The notes under the pieces are model-generated. The model was not told where the DNA came from. It saw nothing but the letters and a program-made list of their open reading frames with translations, and searched no databases. A DNA stretch of 64,000 bases from JAGWRI01 sp963728785 (lineage in GTDB: Bacteria; Gemmatimonadota; Gemmatimonadetes; Gemmatimonadales; Gemmatimonadaceae): the NCBI GenBank assembly GCA_963728785.1, contig CAVSKV010000004.1, forward strand, positions 124,001 through 188,000, in the 5' to 3' direction. Positions 50,150-60,857 of the stretch are shown here, one piece after another. The position numbers were made by a program, and so were the translations under genes. The number at the start of each line of letters is the position of its first letter. Position 1 is the stretch's first letter.

Positions 50150-50183
50150 CCGCCGCCGGCGGCCGCACAGCTGCCGGGCGCCC

Positions 50184-51110
50184 ATGTCGCTCGCCTACAT
50201 CTCGCATTCCGACTGCGGCCGACACGACACGGGGTGGGGACATCCCGAGCACGTGGGGCGCCTGCGCGCGCTGCCGCGCGCGCTGCGCGACGAGCCCGAG
50301 CTGTTCCACGAACTCCAGCACGTCGAGGGGCGCCATGCGACCGAAGACGACTTGGGCCTGGTCCACGCCCCGGCGTATCTGGCCGACGTGCGTGCGCTCG
50401 CTGCTCGGGGCGGGGGACAGCTGGATTCCGACACGGTGGTGAGCGAGGGCTCGTGGGATGCGGCCCGGGCCGCGGCGGGGTGCGTGCTGGACGGCGTGGA
50501 CATGGCGTTCGACGGCCGGGCCACGCGGAGCTTCAGCGCGGTGCGGCCTCCCGGGCACCACGCTCTGCGCGACCGCGGCATGGGATTCTGTCTGTTCGGC
50601 AACGTGGCGCTGGCAGCGCATTACGCGCGCCGGACGCATGGTGCCGAGCGCGTGCTGATCGTGGATTGGGACGTGCACCACGGCAACGGCACGCAGGCGC
50701 TGGTGGAAGATACGCCGGACATCCGGTACGTCTCGCTGCACCAGTGGCCCTGGTACCCCGGCACCGGCGCCGCCGGCGATCGCGGCCCGCACGGATCGGT
50801 GTGGAACGTGCCGATGGAAGCCGGACTCATCCCGCAGCGATACGTGGACGCGCTGCTCCTCGCGGTGGACGACGCGGCGCGCGGTTTCACCCCCGATCTC
50901 GTGCTCATCTCGGCCGGGTTCGATTCGCTGGCTGGGGATCCGCTCGGGGGATTCACCCTGGACCTGGAGCATGTGGCGACGCTCACCCGTGCGGTGGTGG
51001 AACGCGCCGACGCGTGGTGCGGCGGGCGCGTGGTGAGTGCGCTCGAGGGCGGCTACGCGCCCGAGCGCCTGGGCGCGGCGTGCGTGACGCACCTGCGAGC
51101 GCTTCGCTGA
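50184..51110 (+). CDS. Histone-deacetylase-family (AcuC-like) hydrolase
   Basis: A 308-residue zinc hydrolase of the HDAC/AcuC superfamily. VRPPGHHALRD (active-site His pair), WDVHHGNGTQ (zinc Asp and His), the second Asp in SAGFDSLAGDPL, and EGGYAPERL are present. Substrates may be acetylated lysine in proteins (as AcuC on acetyl-CoA synthetase) or acetylpolyamines; not decided. It is in the same run as the ubiquitin-like gene, 34 bases away. Confidence 0.87.
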   Translation: MSLAYISHSDCGRHDTGWGHPEHVGRLRALPRALRDEPELFHELQHVEGRHATEDDLGLVHAPAYLADVRALAARGGGQLDSDTVVSEGSWDAARAAAGCVLDGVDMAFDGRATRSFSAVRPPGHHALRDRGMGFCLFGNVALAAHYARRTHGAERVLIVDWDVHHGNGTQALVEDTPDIRYVSLHQWPWYPGTGAAGDRGPHGSVWNVPMEAGLIPQRYVDALLLAVDDAARGFTPDLVLISAGFDSLAGDPLGGFTLDLEHVATLTRAVVERADAWCGGRVVSALEGGYAPERLGAACVTHLRALR

Positions 51111-51186
51111 TGCAGCGGGGGCACCGACATGCTATGTTGTGAGTCCACGCCAAGGCCACGGCGGCCGACCACGCGGAGCGCGTAGC

Positions 51187-52190
<1,004 letters not shown>

Positions 52191-52194
<4 letters not shown>

Positions 52195-53222
52195 TCGCCC
52201 TCGCCCACGCGCGGGTGATCGTTCACACCGCCAATCCATTCGTCATCGCCCGCGGGGGCGCATCGGAATACACGCGCGTGCACGTCACGCTCACCGATGC
52301 AGACGGCGTTCAGGGGCTGGGCGAGGCGGCGCCGAGCGCGTTCTACGGCGAGACGGCCGATACAGTGGTGGCGGCACTCGAGGCGCTGCGGCCGATCGTC
52401 GCCGGGGCCGACCCGTGGGCGCTCGAAGACCTCGAGGCCACGATGGCGCGGGCGCTGCACGGCAACGCAGCGGCCCGCGCCGCGGTGAGCGCCGCGGCGC
52501 ACGACCTCGTGGGCCGGCGGCTGGGCGTGCCGCTATACAAGCTGTGGGGGCTGACCGCGGCGAACGCGCCGCCATCGAGTTTCACCATCGCCATTGCGCC
52601 CACCGAGGACGAGCTGGTGCGGCGGGTGGAGCAGGCATCGGCGTATCCCGTGCTCAAGGTGAAGCTCGGCACCGACCGCGACGACGACATCGTGCGCGCC
52701 GTGCGCGGGGCGGCCCCGGGCAAGGTAATCCGCGTGGACGCCAATGCCGCGTGGACGCCCAAGCACGCGGTGGCGATGATCGAGCGACTGGCCCGCTACG
52801 GCGTGGAATTCGTGGAACAGCCGGTGCCGCCCGATGACGTGGAGGGACTGCGCTTCGTGCGCGAGCGATCGGCGCTGCCCATCATCGCCGACGAATCGTG
52901 CGTCACGTCGGCGGATATTCCCCGGCTGGTCGGTGCGGTGGACGGCATCAACATCAAGCTCGCCAAGTGCGGCGGATTGCGTGAGGCGCAGCGCATGATC
53001 GCCGCGGCGCGGGCGCACGGGATGCGGGTGATGATGGGGTGCATGATCGAGACCAGCCTCGGGATCACGGCGGCGGCGCACCTCGCGCCGCTGCTCGACT
53101 ACGCCGATCTCGACGGGGCCGCGCTGCTGGCCGACGATCCGTACATGGGTGCCACGATCACCGGCGGCCGCATCGGCATTCCCGACGCGCCGGGACTGGG
53201 AGTGCGACCGCGCGGACGCTGA
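52191..53222 (+). CDS. L-Ala-D/L-Glu (dipeptide) epimerase
   Basis: A 343-residue enolase-superfamily enzyme. The catalytic Lys is in VLKVKLG, metal ligands in RVDANAAW, FVEQPV and IADESC, and the second Lys in NIKLAKCGG. The L-Ala-D/L-Glu epimerase family fits best (for recycling of murein dipeptides), as the TIM-barrel residues match YcjG/YkfB; other dipeptide substrates are possible. Starts at GTG 52191, overlapping the kinase gene. Together with murQ and anmK further on, it suggests peptidoglycan recycling. Confidence 0.82.
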
Positions 53223-53247
53223 CGCGTCGCGCGGTCCCGGCCGCCGC

Positions 53248-55509
53248 ATGCTGATCTCCGTCGCGCTTCCGCTGCCGTTGTTCCGCGAGTTCACGTACGC
53301 GGTGCCGCCGGCGCTCATGCCGCGGGCCGGCGTGGGTTCACGCGTCGTGGTGCCGGTGCGCGGACGGCGCATGATCGGCCTCGTCGTGGGGATCGCCGAG
53401 CCAAACGAGGCCGTCACTCCCAAGGAGATCGTCGACGCGCCCGACCCGGCGCCCGTGCTGAGCGCGGCGCTGCTCGATCTGGCGCACTGGATGTCGGACT
53501 ACTACGTGGCGCCGCTGGGCGTGGTCCTGCGCACCATGCTTCCGGCGGCGCTGTTGGCCGTGCGGGCGCCGACGCCGTCGCAGAGGGAGGAAACGCTGGC
53601 GCGCATCGTGCGCGAACTGCCGTCTCTGATCGAGCGCGACGCCCTGTTCAAGCGTGCGACAAGACAACGTTCGGCATACGAACTGCTCGAATCCCTGGGC
53701 GGGCAGGCGCCGGTGACGCACCTCGTGAAGCAACTCGGGGCGTCGCCGTCGGCCATCGCGGCTCTGGCCAAGCGTCAGCTGATCGGGTTCGTGCGGCAGG
53801 TGGTGGTGCGCGACCCCTTCCTCTCTCGGCCGCCGGGCCCGCCCATGGCACATGTGCTCACGGAGCCTCAGCGCGCGGCGGTGCGCGCCATGCTACAGGC
53901 GAGCGGCGGGGAATCGCTCGTCCTGTTCGGCATCACGGGCAGCGGCAAGACGCTCGTGTACCTGGAATTCCTGCGCACGGTGGTGGACGAGTGGGGCAGG
54001 ACGGCGATCGTGCTGGTGCCCGAGATCGCGCTCACCCCCCAGACCGTGGACCGGTTCCGCGCCGTGTTCGGCGACCGCATCGCCGTGTTGCACAGCGGGC
54101 TGAGCGACGGGGAGCGGTACGATGCCTGGCTGGCGCTGTCGCGCGGCGAGAAGCGGATTGCCGTGGGGGCGCGCTCGGCCGTGTTCGCGCCGCTCGCAAA
54201 CCTCGGGGCGATCATCGTGGACGAAGAGCACGAGTCCACGTACAAACAGGGTGAGGCGCCGCGCTACCACGCGCGCGAGGTGGCGCTCATCCGCGCGCGG
54301 CGCGAGGGCGCGGTGGTGGTGCTGGGCAGCGCCACGCCGAGTTTAGAGACCTGGAATAACGCCGGGCGGGGCAGGCACCACCTGCTGCGGCTGCCGGAGC
54401 GCGTAGGGGGCGGCGTGCTCCCGGTGGTCGAAATCGTGGACATGCGGCGGCCCGACCCCATGAAGGCCGGCCCCCAGCCCACCGCCCAGGAGGCCGCGCT
54501 GCGCTACGTGCTCAGTGAGCCGCTGGAGCGGCAGCTCGTGCAACGGCTGGCGCGGGGCGAGCAGAGCATCCTGCTGCTCAATCGCCGCGGCTACGCCTCG
54601 TTCGTGCAGTGCACGGCCTGCGGCGACGTGGCGAGTTGCCCCAACTGCAACGTGAGCCTCACCTACCACCGGGTGCCCGAGCGGCTGATGTGCCACCACT
54701 GTCAGTTTTCAGAGCCGATGCGGACCGCGTGCCCCCGTTGCGGTGGCGAGCTGCTGCGCGCGAAGGGATTGGGCACGCAACAGGTGGAGCGGTTGCTCAC
54801 CGAGCGCTTCGGCACGGCCCGCGTGGCACGCATGGACATGGACACGACGAGCGGCAAGTGGGCGCACGCGAACATCCTCGACCGTGTGGGGCGCGGCGAA
54901 GTGGACATCCTGCTCGGCACGCAGATGATCGCCAAGGGGCTGGATTTTCCCAACGTCACGCTGGTGGGCGTGATCGACGCCGACGTGGGAATCAACATGC
55001 CTGATTTCCGCGCTTCGGAGCGATGCTTCCAATTGGTGAGCCAGGTGGCCGGGCGCGCCGGCCGCGGTGTGAAGCGCGGCGAGGTGGTGGTGCAGACCCG
55101 CGTGCCAACGCACCATGCGCTCGTGTGTGCGGCGGCGCACGACTACGAGGGATTCGTGGCTCTGGAACTTGCGGCGCGCGAAAACCCACCCTACCCCCCC
55201 TTCTCGCGCCTCGCCAATGTGATCGTGAGCGGCCTGTCCGAAACGGCGACGATGGAACTGGCCCAGTCGGCTGGGGCGTGGCTGCATGCGCTGGTGGACC
55301 GCCGCGAGCCGGGTGCCCTGTCGATTATCGGGCCCGCGCCATGTCCCATCGACCGGGTCAAGAAGCGATGGCGCTGGCACCTGCTACTGAAGGCCCGGGA
55401 GTCGGGGCCGCTCACCCGGGTGGGCCGCTACTTCGCCTCGCGGTTCCCGGTGCCGGCGCAATACGAACTGCGGGTGACGGTCGACCGGGACCCGGTTTCG
55501 CTGCTGTAG
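53248..55509 (+). CDS. priA: Primosomal replication helicase PriA
   Basis: A 753-residue replication-restart helicase. FREFTYAVPPAL is the 3'-end-binding domain, Walker A is GITGSGKTLVY, the Walker B is DEEH, and the zinc cluster is CTACGDVASCPNC with CHHC and CPRC. GTQMIAKGLDFPNVTLVG marks the helicase C-terminal half. The ATG at 53248 fits the family; the frame is open to 53149. It follows the epimerase by 25 bases. Confidence 0.96.
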   Translation: MLISVALPLPLFREFTYAVPPALMPRAGVGSRVVVPVRGRRMIGLVVGIAEPNEAVTPKEIVDAPDPAPVLSAALLDLAHWMSDYYVAPLGVVLRTMLPAALLAVRAPTPSQREETLARIVRELPSLIERDALFKRATRQRSAYELLESLGGQAPVTHLVKQLGASPSAIAALAKRQLIGFVRQVVVRDPFLSRPPGPPMAHVLTEPQRAAVRAMLQASGGESLVLFGITGSGKTLVYLEFLRTVVDEWGRTAIVLVPEIALTPQTVDRFRAVFGDRIAVLHSGLSDGERYDAWLALSRGEKRIAVGARSAVFAPLANLGAIIVDEEHESTYKQGEAPRYHAREVALIRARREGAVVVLGSATPSLETWNNAGRGRHHLLRLPERVGGGVLPVVEIVDMRRPDPMKAGPQPTAQEAALRYVLSEPLERQLVQRLARGEQSILLLNRRGYASFVQCTACGDVASCPNCNVSLTYHRVPERLMCHHCQFSEPMRTACPRCGGELLRAKGLGTQQVERLLTERFGTARVARMDMDTTSGKWAHANILDRVGRGEVDILLGTQMIAKGLDFPNVTLVGVIDADVGINMPDFRASERCFQLVSQVAGRAGRGVKRGEVVVQTRVPTHHALVCAAAHDYEGFVALELAARENPPYPPFSRLANVIVSGLSETATMELAQSAGAWLHALVDRREPGALSIIGPAPCPIDRVKKRWRWHLLLKARESGPLTRVGRYFASRFPVPAQYELRVTVDRDPVSLL

Positions 55510-55588
55510 CACGACCTTTGGGTGCCTCCAGACCGCCGGCCTTTCCGTGCGGCTTGTTCGGCCCCTGCCCTCCGATCATCTTTCACGG
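55510..55588. other. priA to ornithine cyclodeaminase homologue spacer
   Basis: About 80 bases with no clear hairpin. A GTG at 55547 could extend the next gene, but no Shine-Dalgarno supports either start. Confidence 0.3.
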
Positions 55589-56707
55589 GTGATCATCATC
55601 CCACTCCCGAACCTGGACGCGCCGGCGCTCGCCGCCGCTCCCGAGGCGCGGTTTGTGCCGGCGCCCGCCGACGGCGTCGTTCCCGATGGCTTCTTTTCCA
55701 CGACCAACCTTCCCACCTACGTCCGCATCGGTGGTGGCTGGCGCATGCCGCGCGAGCCGCGGATGGACGCGGCACTGGTGCTCGACGGGGCGGGCGAGCT
55801 CTGGGCGCGCGAGATGCGCCGGGTGCGCAAGGGCGAGTTGGTAGCGGTGGGCAAGGCCGAGAACGGGACCGAGGGAATCTTCGTCTACGACCGCGCGCTC
55901 GATGCCGGCGGCGAGGACCAGTTCCAGTTCATGGGCAGCAACGTGTCGCGCGAGAAGCCTATCGATTACGCGCTCATGGCTCGGCTGCTGCTCGACGAAC
56001 GCGACCGCGGTGGATATCCCGTGTGGGTGCTCGGGCCGGCGCTGGTGCACGCGCGGGCGCGGGCCGACCTCGTGTGGTTCATCGAGCGCGGGTTCGTGCG
56101 GGCGCTGCTGGCGGGCAACGCCGTGGCGGCGCACGACATCGAAGCGTCGATCTACGGGACGACCCTGGGCATGACGGGCAGCGGCATCCCCACGCAGGGC
56201 GGGCACGGGCTGCACATGCGCGCCATCAACAAGGTGCGCGAGGCGGGCTCGATCGCGGCGGCGGTGGAGCAGGGGATCATCGCCGAGGGCATCATGCGGG
56301 CCTGCGTGCTGCACGACGTGCCGTTCGTGCTCGCGGCGTCGATCCGCGACGACGGTCCCCTGCCCGACGTGATCACCGACATGCTCCAGGCACAGGACGC
56401 GATGCGCCGCCATACCGTCAAGGCGACGATGGCGATCATGATTGCCACCGCGCTGCACGGAATCGCGACGGGCAACATGCTGCCGGCGTTCGTGACCGAC
56501 CCCGACGGCGGAATGCGCGAGTTGATCACGATCTGCGTGGACTCGTCGGAGTTCGTGGTGAACAAGTTGAAGGACCGTGGCACGCACCAGGCGTTCGGCG
56601 TGGTTACCAATGCCCAGGACTTCATGCACATCATGCGATTGTACGTGGAGCGGGAACTCGATGCGCGTGCGGCGGTGGCGATGGCCGAAACGGTCGGGGC
56701 GCCGTGA
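55589..56707 (+). CDS. LOR/SDH-type ornithine cyclodeaminase homologue
   Basis: A 372-residue protein of the LOR/SDH conserved-domain family (the archaeal ornithine cyclodeaminase and the C-terminal domain of cyanobacterial arginine dihydrolase AgrE). Diagnostic blocks are GFFSTTNLPTYVR, LLAGNAVAAHDIEASIYGTT, FVLAASIRDDGPLPDVITD, and ATALHGIATGNMLPA with CVDSSEFVVNKLKDRGT. The family binds NAD and converts ornithine to proline in characterised members; the reaction here is inferred. It starts at GTG 55589 (or 55547). It overlaps the next gene by GTGA. Confidence 0.78.
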   Translation: MIIIPLPNLDAPALAAAPEARFVPAPADGVVPDGFFSTTNLPTYVRIGGGWRMPREPRMDAALVLDGAGELWAREMRRVRKGELVAVGKAENGTEGIFVYDRALDAGGEDQFQFMGSNVSREKPIDYALMARLLLDERDRGGYPVWVLGPALVHARARADLVWFIERGFVRALLAGNAVAAHDIEASIYGTTLGMTGSGIPTQGGHGLHMRAINKVREAGSIAAAVEQGIIAEGIMRACVLHDVPFVLAASIRDDGPLPDVITDMLQAQDAMRRHTVKATMAIMIATALHGIATGNMLPAFVTDPDGGMRELITICVDSSEFVVNKLKDRGTHQAFGVVTNAQDFMHIMRLYVERELDARAAVAMAETVGAP

Positions 56708-57243
56708 TCACGGACGAGACGCGCGAGCGGTTCGTGCTCGACCTGGCGGCACGACTGCCCGGCGCCGACATCTTTGAGGTGCGGTTCTTCGCCCCGCGGC
56801 GGGTGGGCGGTGTGGAGAGCGGGGTCGCGGTGGTGGCGGCCCACTTGGTGACGCCCGAATCGGTGGCCGAGCCCGGGTTGCGGCGCGCCGACCTGGGGTC
56901 CGTGCCGTTCGACGCGGAGGTCGAGATCGTTCCGGCGGTGGACGCCGCGCCGGCCGACGAATCACGCCGCGCGTCCGAGGCCGGCATGCCGGAGCGCTAT
57001 ACGGTGTTGAGCGCCGCGTACCGTCACACGCTCAAGGGTCCCGACCGGGGGAAGTGGGAGGTGATCGTGAAGGCCGAAGCCGATGCGCCGCTGGTGACGG
57101 TGGACCAGGTCGTGCGCGGGGTGCAGCGGCGGGCCGAGGACGCCGAGGTCGTGGACCGGATGACGGGTGACGAGGTTCGCGCCGTGGTGGAGGCGCGTCG
57201 GGCGTACGACGAGAAGGTAGCGGGCCGGCCGGACGTGTCGTGA
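56704..57243 (+). CDS. Hypothetical protein, 179 residues
   Basis: No family recognised. It starts at GTG in a GTGA overlap with the cyclodeaminase homologue and ends in another GTGA with ccdA. The sequence is soluble, acidic and Ala/Val-rich, with a helical C-terminal (TVDQVVRGVQRRAEDAEVVD, EARRAYDEKVAGR). No signal peptide or metal motif. The coupled position suggests a role alongside one of its neighbours. Confidence 0.65.
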   Translation: MITDETRERFVLDLAARLPGADIFEVRFFAPRRVGGVESGVAVVAAHLVTPESVAEPGLRRADLGSVPFDAEVEIVPAVDAAPADESRRASEAGMPERYTVLSAAYRHTLKGPDRGKWEVIVKAEADAPLVTVDQVVRGVQRRAEDAEVVDRMTGDEVRAVVEARRAYDEKVAGRPDVS

Positions 57244-57968
57244 CGGCGAGTGGGGAGATCGGGTTGTTCGTAGCGTTCGCAGCGGGGATTGTGAGCTTCG
57301 TGTCGCCGTGCGTGCTGCCGCTGGTCCCGAGCTATCTCACGTTCATCACGGGGATCTCGCTGGAAGACGTGCACGCGTCGCGGCGGTTCGCATTGCTTCA
57401 CGCGGTGCTGTTCGTGATCGGCTTCTCGATCGTGTTCGTGACCATGGGGGTGGCGGCGAGCGCCGTCGGCCGGCTGTTGCTCGTGCACCGCGTCTGGGTG
57501 GCGCGCGTGGGCGGGGTGGTGATCATCCTGTTCGGTCTCTATCTCACTGGCGCGTTCAATCTGCCCTTCCTGGGGCGCGATACCCGCGTCCATCTGCGCA
57601 ACAAGCCGCTCGGTTATTTTGGAACCGTTATAGTCGGGATGGCGTTCGGTGCCGGATGGTCGCCGTGCCTGGGGCCGATCCTCGGGTCGATCCTCACGTT
57701 CGCGGCCACCTCGGGCGACGCGGCGCGTGGTGCCGTGCTGCTCAGCGCGTATTCGGCCGGCCTGGCTGTGCCGTTCCTGATCTCGGCGGTGGCCCTGGAG
57801 GAGCTGATCGGCTTCGCGCAGCGGAACCGGGCCCGACTGGCCTGGCTCACCAAGGCATCGGGAGTGCTGCTCATCCTCGTCGGCCTGCTGCTGGTGAGCG
57901 GGTATCTCACCGTCCTCACTGGGATGCTGCAGTCGATGACTCCCGACTTCATCCTCAAGCGAATGTAG
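57240..57968 (+). CDS. ccdA: CcdA/DsbD-type thiol transporter
   Basis: A 242-residue membrane protein with six hydrophobic segments. The redox Cys are in FVSPCVLPLVPSY (helix 1) and GWSPCLGPIL (helix 4), the CcdA pair that moves electrons across the membrane for cytochrome c maturation and disulfide reduction. It starts at GTG overlapping the previous gene. Its end is 24 bases from the convergent ABC exporter. Confidence 0.92.
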   Translation: MTASGEIGLFVAFAAGIVSFVSPCVLPLVPSYLTFITGISLEDVHASRRFALLHAVLFVIGFSIVFVTMGVAASAVGRLLLVHRVWVARVGGVVIILFGLYLTGAFNLPFLGRDTRVHLRNKPLGYFGTVIVGMAFGAGWSPCLGPILGSILTFAATSGDAARGAVLLSAYSAGLAVPFLISAVALEELIGFAQRNRARLAWLTKASGVLLILVGLLLVSGYLTVLTGMLQSMTPDFILKRM

Positions 57969-57992
57969 GGGTGGCGGGTGGGCGTCCGGAAC

Positions 57993-59789
57993 TCACGTCG
58001 AGGGCACGGACTCCTCTTCAATTGACTCTTCGAGCTGCTGCCGATTGAGCAGCGACCAGTAGCGCCCGCCGGCGGCAATGAGTGCGTCGTGGGTGCCGCG
58101 TTCCACCGCGCGGCCGTCGTCGAGCACCACGGTGAACGTCGCGTCGCGGATGGCGGATACGCGGTGGGAGGCGATGAGGGCCGTGCGCCCGGTCAGCGTG
58201 GTTCGCAGCGCCTTGAGAATCTCGGCCTCGGTGTGCGTGTCCACCGCGCTGAGGGCGTCGTCCAGCAGCACGACCGTGGGCTTGCGGGCCAGCGCCCGGG
58301 CCAGCGCCGCACGCTGCTTCTGTCCCCCCGAGAGGTTGATGCCGCGCTCGCCGAGCATCGTGTCGTAACGCTCGGGAAGCGCGTCGACGGTGCTCGAGAG
58401 CTGCGCCACCGCCGCCGCCCAGTCGCGTGACGCGGCGCCGGGCGCGCCGTAGTCGAGATTGGCGCCCACGCTCTCGCTGAACAGGAAACTCTCCTGCGGC
58501 ACGTATCCGACTTCGCGCCGCCACGCGTCCAGATCGAGGTCCGTGAGGGGTATGCCGTCGATCAGAATCTGCCCTTCCTGCGGATCGAACAGCCGCGGCA
58601 CGAGATCGAGCAAGGCGCTCTTGCCGCTGCCCGTAGCGCCGACCACGCCTACCGTGGCGCCGGCCGGTACGGTGAAACTCACGCCGCGCAACACCCAGCG
58701 CGGCGCGGCGTCGGGCGCCGTGGGATAATAGAAGCCGACATTGCGGAATTCGATGGTGCGGCCGGCCGCAGCCGGGGTGAGCGCTCGCGGCTCGGCCGGC
58801 GTCACGATCGTCGCCTCGGCGTCGACGATATCGAGCAGCCGTCCCATCGACGCCGCGCCGCGCTGGAACAGGTTGATGACGAAGCCGAGCGCGATCAGGG
58901 GCCAGGTGAGCATGCCGAGGTACAACCCGAACGCCACGAACGCGCCCACCGAGATCGTGCCGCGAATGGCGAGCGCGCCGCCCAGGCCCAGTACCACCAC
59001 GGCCCCCAGGCCGGCCAGCATTCCGAACGAGGGGTACATGATCCCGTACAGCATCGCCAGGTGCATTTGCTTGGCCAAATACCCCTGGCCCAACTCGGCG
59101 AACCGCGCCGTCTCCGGGCCCTCCTGGCGGTACGCCCGCACGACGCGCACGCCGGAGATGTTCTCCTGCGCCATCGTCGTCATGCGCCCGAAGTGATCCT
59201 GCACCGCCTCGAACCGCTGATGGATCGAGCGCCCCATCCAGATGATCGAGATCGGGAGCAGTACCATGGGCAGGAGTGCGATCAACGTGAGCCGCACATC
59301 GATGTGAAGCATGAACAGCAGGGCGAACGCGCCGCCGGCGATCGTGTTCGTCAGATACATCACCGCCGGGCCGGCCGCCATGCGCACCGCCGACAGGTCG
59401 TTGGTAAGCCGCGCCATGAGATCGCCGGTGCGCATGCGGGCGAAGTACGCCGCGTCGAGCGTCTCGAGCTTGGCGAACAGCACGTTGCGCAAGTCGTACT
59501 CGATCCAACGGCTGACCTTGTTGAGCGTCTCCCGCATCATGAACCGGAAGAACCCGCCGGCCAGCGCGACGCCGGTCATGGCGCCGACGAGCAGCCAGAT
59601 ACGAGACATCGGCGCCCTGCTGATGAAGTCGTCCACCGCCTTCTGCAGGAACCACGGACCGGCCGTGGAGAAGGCGTACGAGATGACGGTCATGGACAGG
59701 CCCAGGACCATCCTGGTGCGGTACGGCCGGTAGTAAGGAAGGAGCCGCCGGAGCGGCCGCCGGCCCAATCCAACACGTGGAGGCGTCAC
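57993..59789 (-). CDS. ABC exporter, ATP-binding and membrane domains fused
   Basis: A 598-residue half-transporter. The membrane domain has six helices (for example LVGAMTGVALAGGFF, AGGAFALLFML), and the ATPase shows Walker A GATGSGKSA, the signature LSGGQKQR, Walker B VVLLDDAL and the switch His in ASHRVSAI. MsbA/LmrA-type multidrug or lipid export is likely. The GTG at 59789 lies near the family N-terminus; further in-frame GTG codons at 59840 and 59870 are possible. A TATATT lies seven bases before it. Confidence 0.87.
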   Translation of the reverse strand: MTPPRVGLGRRPLRRLLPYYRPYRTRMVLGLSMTVISYAFSTAGPWFLQKAVDDFISRAPMSRIWLLVGAMTGVALAGGFFRFMMRETLNKVSRWIEYDLRNVLFAKLETLDAAYFARMRTGDLMARLTNDLSAVRMAAGPAVMYLTNTIAGGAFALLFMLHIDVRLTLIALLPMVLLPISIIWMGRSIHQRFEAVQDHFGRMTTMAQENISGVRVVRAYRQEGPETARFAELGQGYLAKQMHLAMLYGIMYPSFGMLAGLGAVVVLGLGGALAIRGTISVGAFVAFGLYLGMLTWPLIALGFVINLFQRGAASMGRLLDIVDAEATIVTPAEPRALTPAAAGRTIEFRNVGFYYPTAPDAAPRWVLRGVSFTVPAGATVGVVGATGSGKSALLDLVPRLFDPQEGQILIDGIPLTDLDLDAWRREVGYVPQESFLFSESVGANLDYGAPGAASRDWAAAVAQLSSTVDALPERYDTMLGERGINLSGGQKQRAALARALARKPTVVLLDDALSAVDTHTEAEILKALRTTLTGRTALIASHRVSAIRDATFTVVLDDGRAVERGTHDALIAAGGRYWSLLNRQQLEESIEEESVPST

Positions 59790-59796
59790 GCGCCGA

Positions 59797-59802
59797 AATA
59801 TA
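59797..59802 (-). promoter_or_regulatory. Candidate -10 element of the ABC exporter gene
   Basis: TATATT on the minus strand (59802 down to 59797) is followed by seven bases and then the GTG at 59789, a leaderless arrangement. No -35 is seen at 17 bases. Confidence 0.35.
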
Positions 59803-59933
59803 TCGGGCGCCGGCGAGCCGCGCCCGGGACGCCTTGCCACGCCGGATCCGCGATCGGTAGACTTACCCACGCGCCCGGCCAAGCCGATTGCCAGCCGACC
59901 CGGGCGACGCGTCGAGTTCCCCCACCGGATCCC

Positions 59934-60857
59934 GTGGCCCCAAGAGCGAACGACCCGCGCATCACCGAGCAACGCAATCCGCGCACGGCCGACATCGACC
60001 TCGCCACGCCGTTGGAGATCGTCGATCTCATTGCCGCCGAGGACCGCGTCGTCCCCGCCGCCGTGCACCGGGAGCGCGAGCACATTGCCTCGGCGATAGC
60101 GGAAGCGGAGGCCACCTTCCGCGGTGGCGGCCGTCTGTTCTACGTGGGCGCCGGTACCTCGGGGCGGCTGGGCGTGCTCGATGCGTCCGAATGCCCGCCC
60201 ACGTTCGGCACCGACCCCGCGATGGTGCAGGGGATCATCGCCGGCGGCCCGAGCGCGCTCACGCGGTCACAGGAGGGCGCCGAGGACGTGGTGGAGCACG
60301 CGGTGCGCGATCTGGACACAGCTGGCGTGCGGGCCGGCGACTTCGTGATCGGCATCGCGGCCTCGGGGACCACCCCGTACGTGCGCCGAGCCCTGGAGCA
60401 CGCCCGCGAGGTGGGGGCGAGGACGGCCTTCGTGGCCTGCTCGCCGCCGCCTGCCGGTGAGGCTCCGCCGGCCGACATCGTGATCCTGCCGGTCACCGGT
60501 CCGGAGGCGGTCACCGGATCCACGCGCCTGAAGGCGGGCACCGCGACCAAGCTCGTGCTCAACATGATCACCACCGGCGCCATGATCCGCCTGGGCAAGA
60601 CCTACGGCAACCTGATGGTGGATCTCCGCGCCACCAATGCCAAGCTCACCGGCCGCAGCGAGCGCATCGTGATGGAGGTGTGCGGGTTGCCGAGCGCCGC
60701 AGCGCGCGGCCTTCTGGCGGCTGCTGGAGGTGCCGTGAAGCTGGCGATCGTGATGCACGCGCTCGACACGGACGCTGCGGGCGCCCAGACGGCGCTCGAT
60801 CGCGAGGGGGGCGTGATCCGGCGCGTGATCGGCCGTACGCCGCCTCCGGTACCATGA
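59934..60857 (+). CDS. murQ: N-acetylmuramic acid 6-phosphate etherase
   Basis: A 307-residue SIS-fold enzyme that splits MurNAc-6-phosphate into GlcNAc-6-phosphate and D-lactate. TEQRNPRTADIDLA at the start, YVGAGTSGRLGVLDASECPP and NLMVDLRATNAKL are family motifs. The GTG at 59934 is the best start, about 150 bases from the divergent ABC gene. It overlaps anmK by ATGA; the two form the recycling pathway. Confidence 0.95.
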   Translation: MAPRANDPRITEQRNPRTADIDLATPLEIVDLIAAEDRVVPAAVHREREHIASAIAEAEATFRGGGRLFYVGAGTSGRLGVLDASECPPTFGTDPAMVQGIIAGGPSALTRSQEGAEDVVEHAVRDLDTAGVRAGDFVIGIAASGTTPYVRRALEHAREVGARTAFVACSPPPAGEAPPADIVILPVTGPEAVTGSTRLKAGTATKLVLNMITTGAMIRLGKTYGNLMVDLRATNAKLTGRSERIVMEVCGLPSAAARGLLAAAGGAVKLAIVMHALDTDAAGAQTALDREGGVIRRVIGRTPPPVP

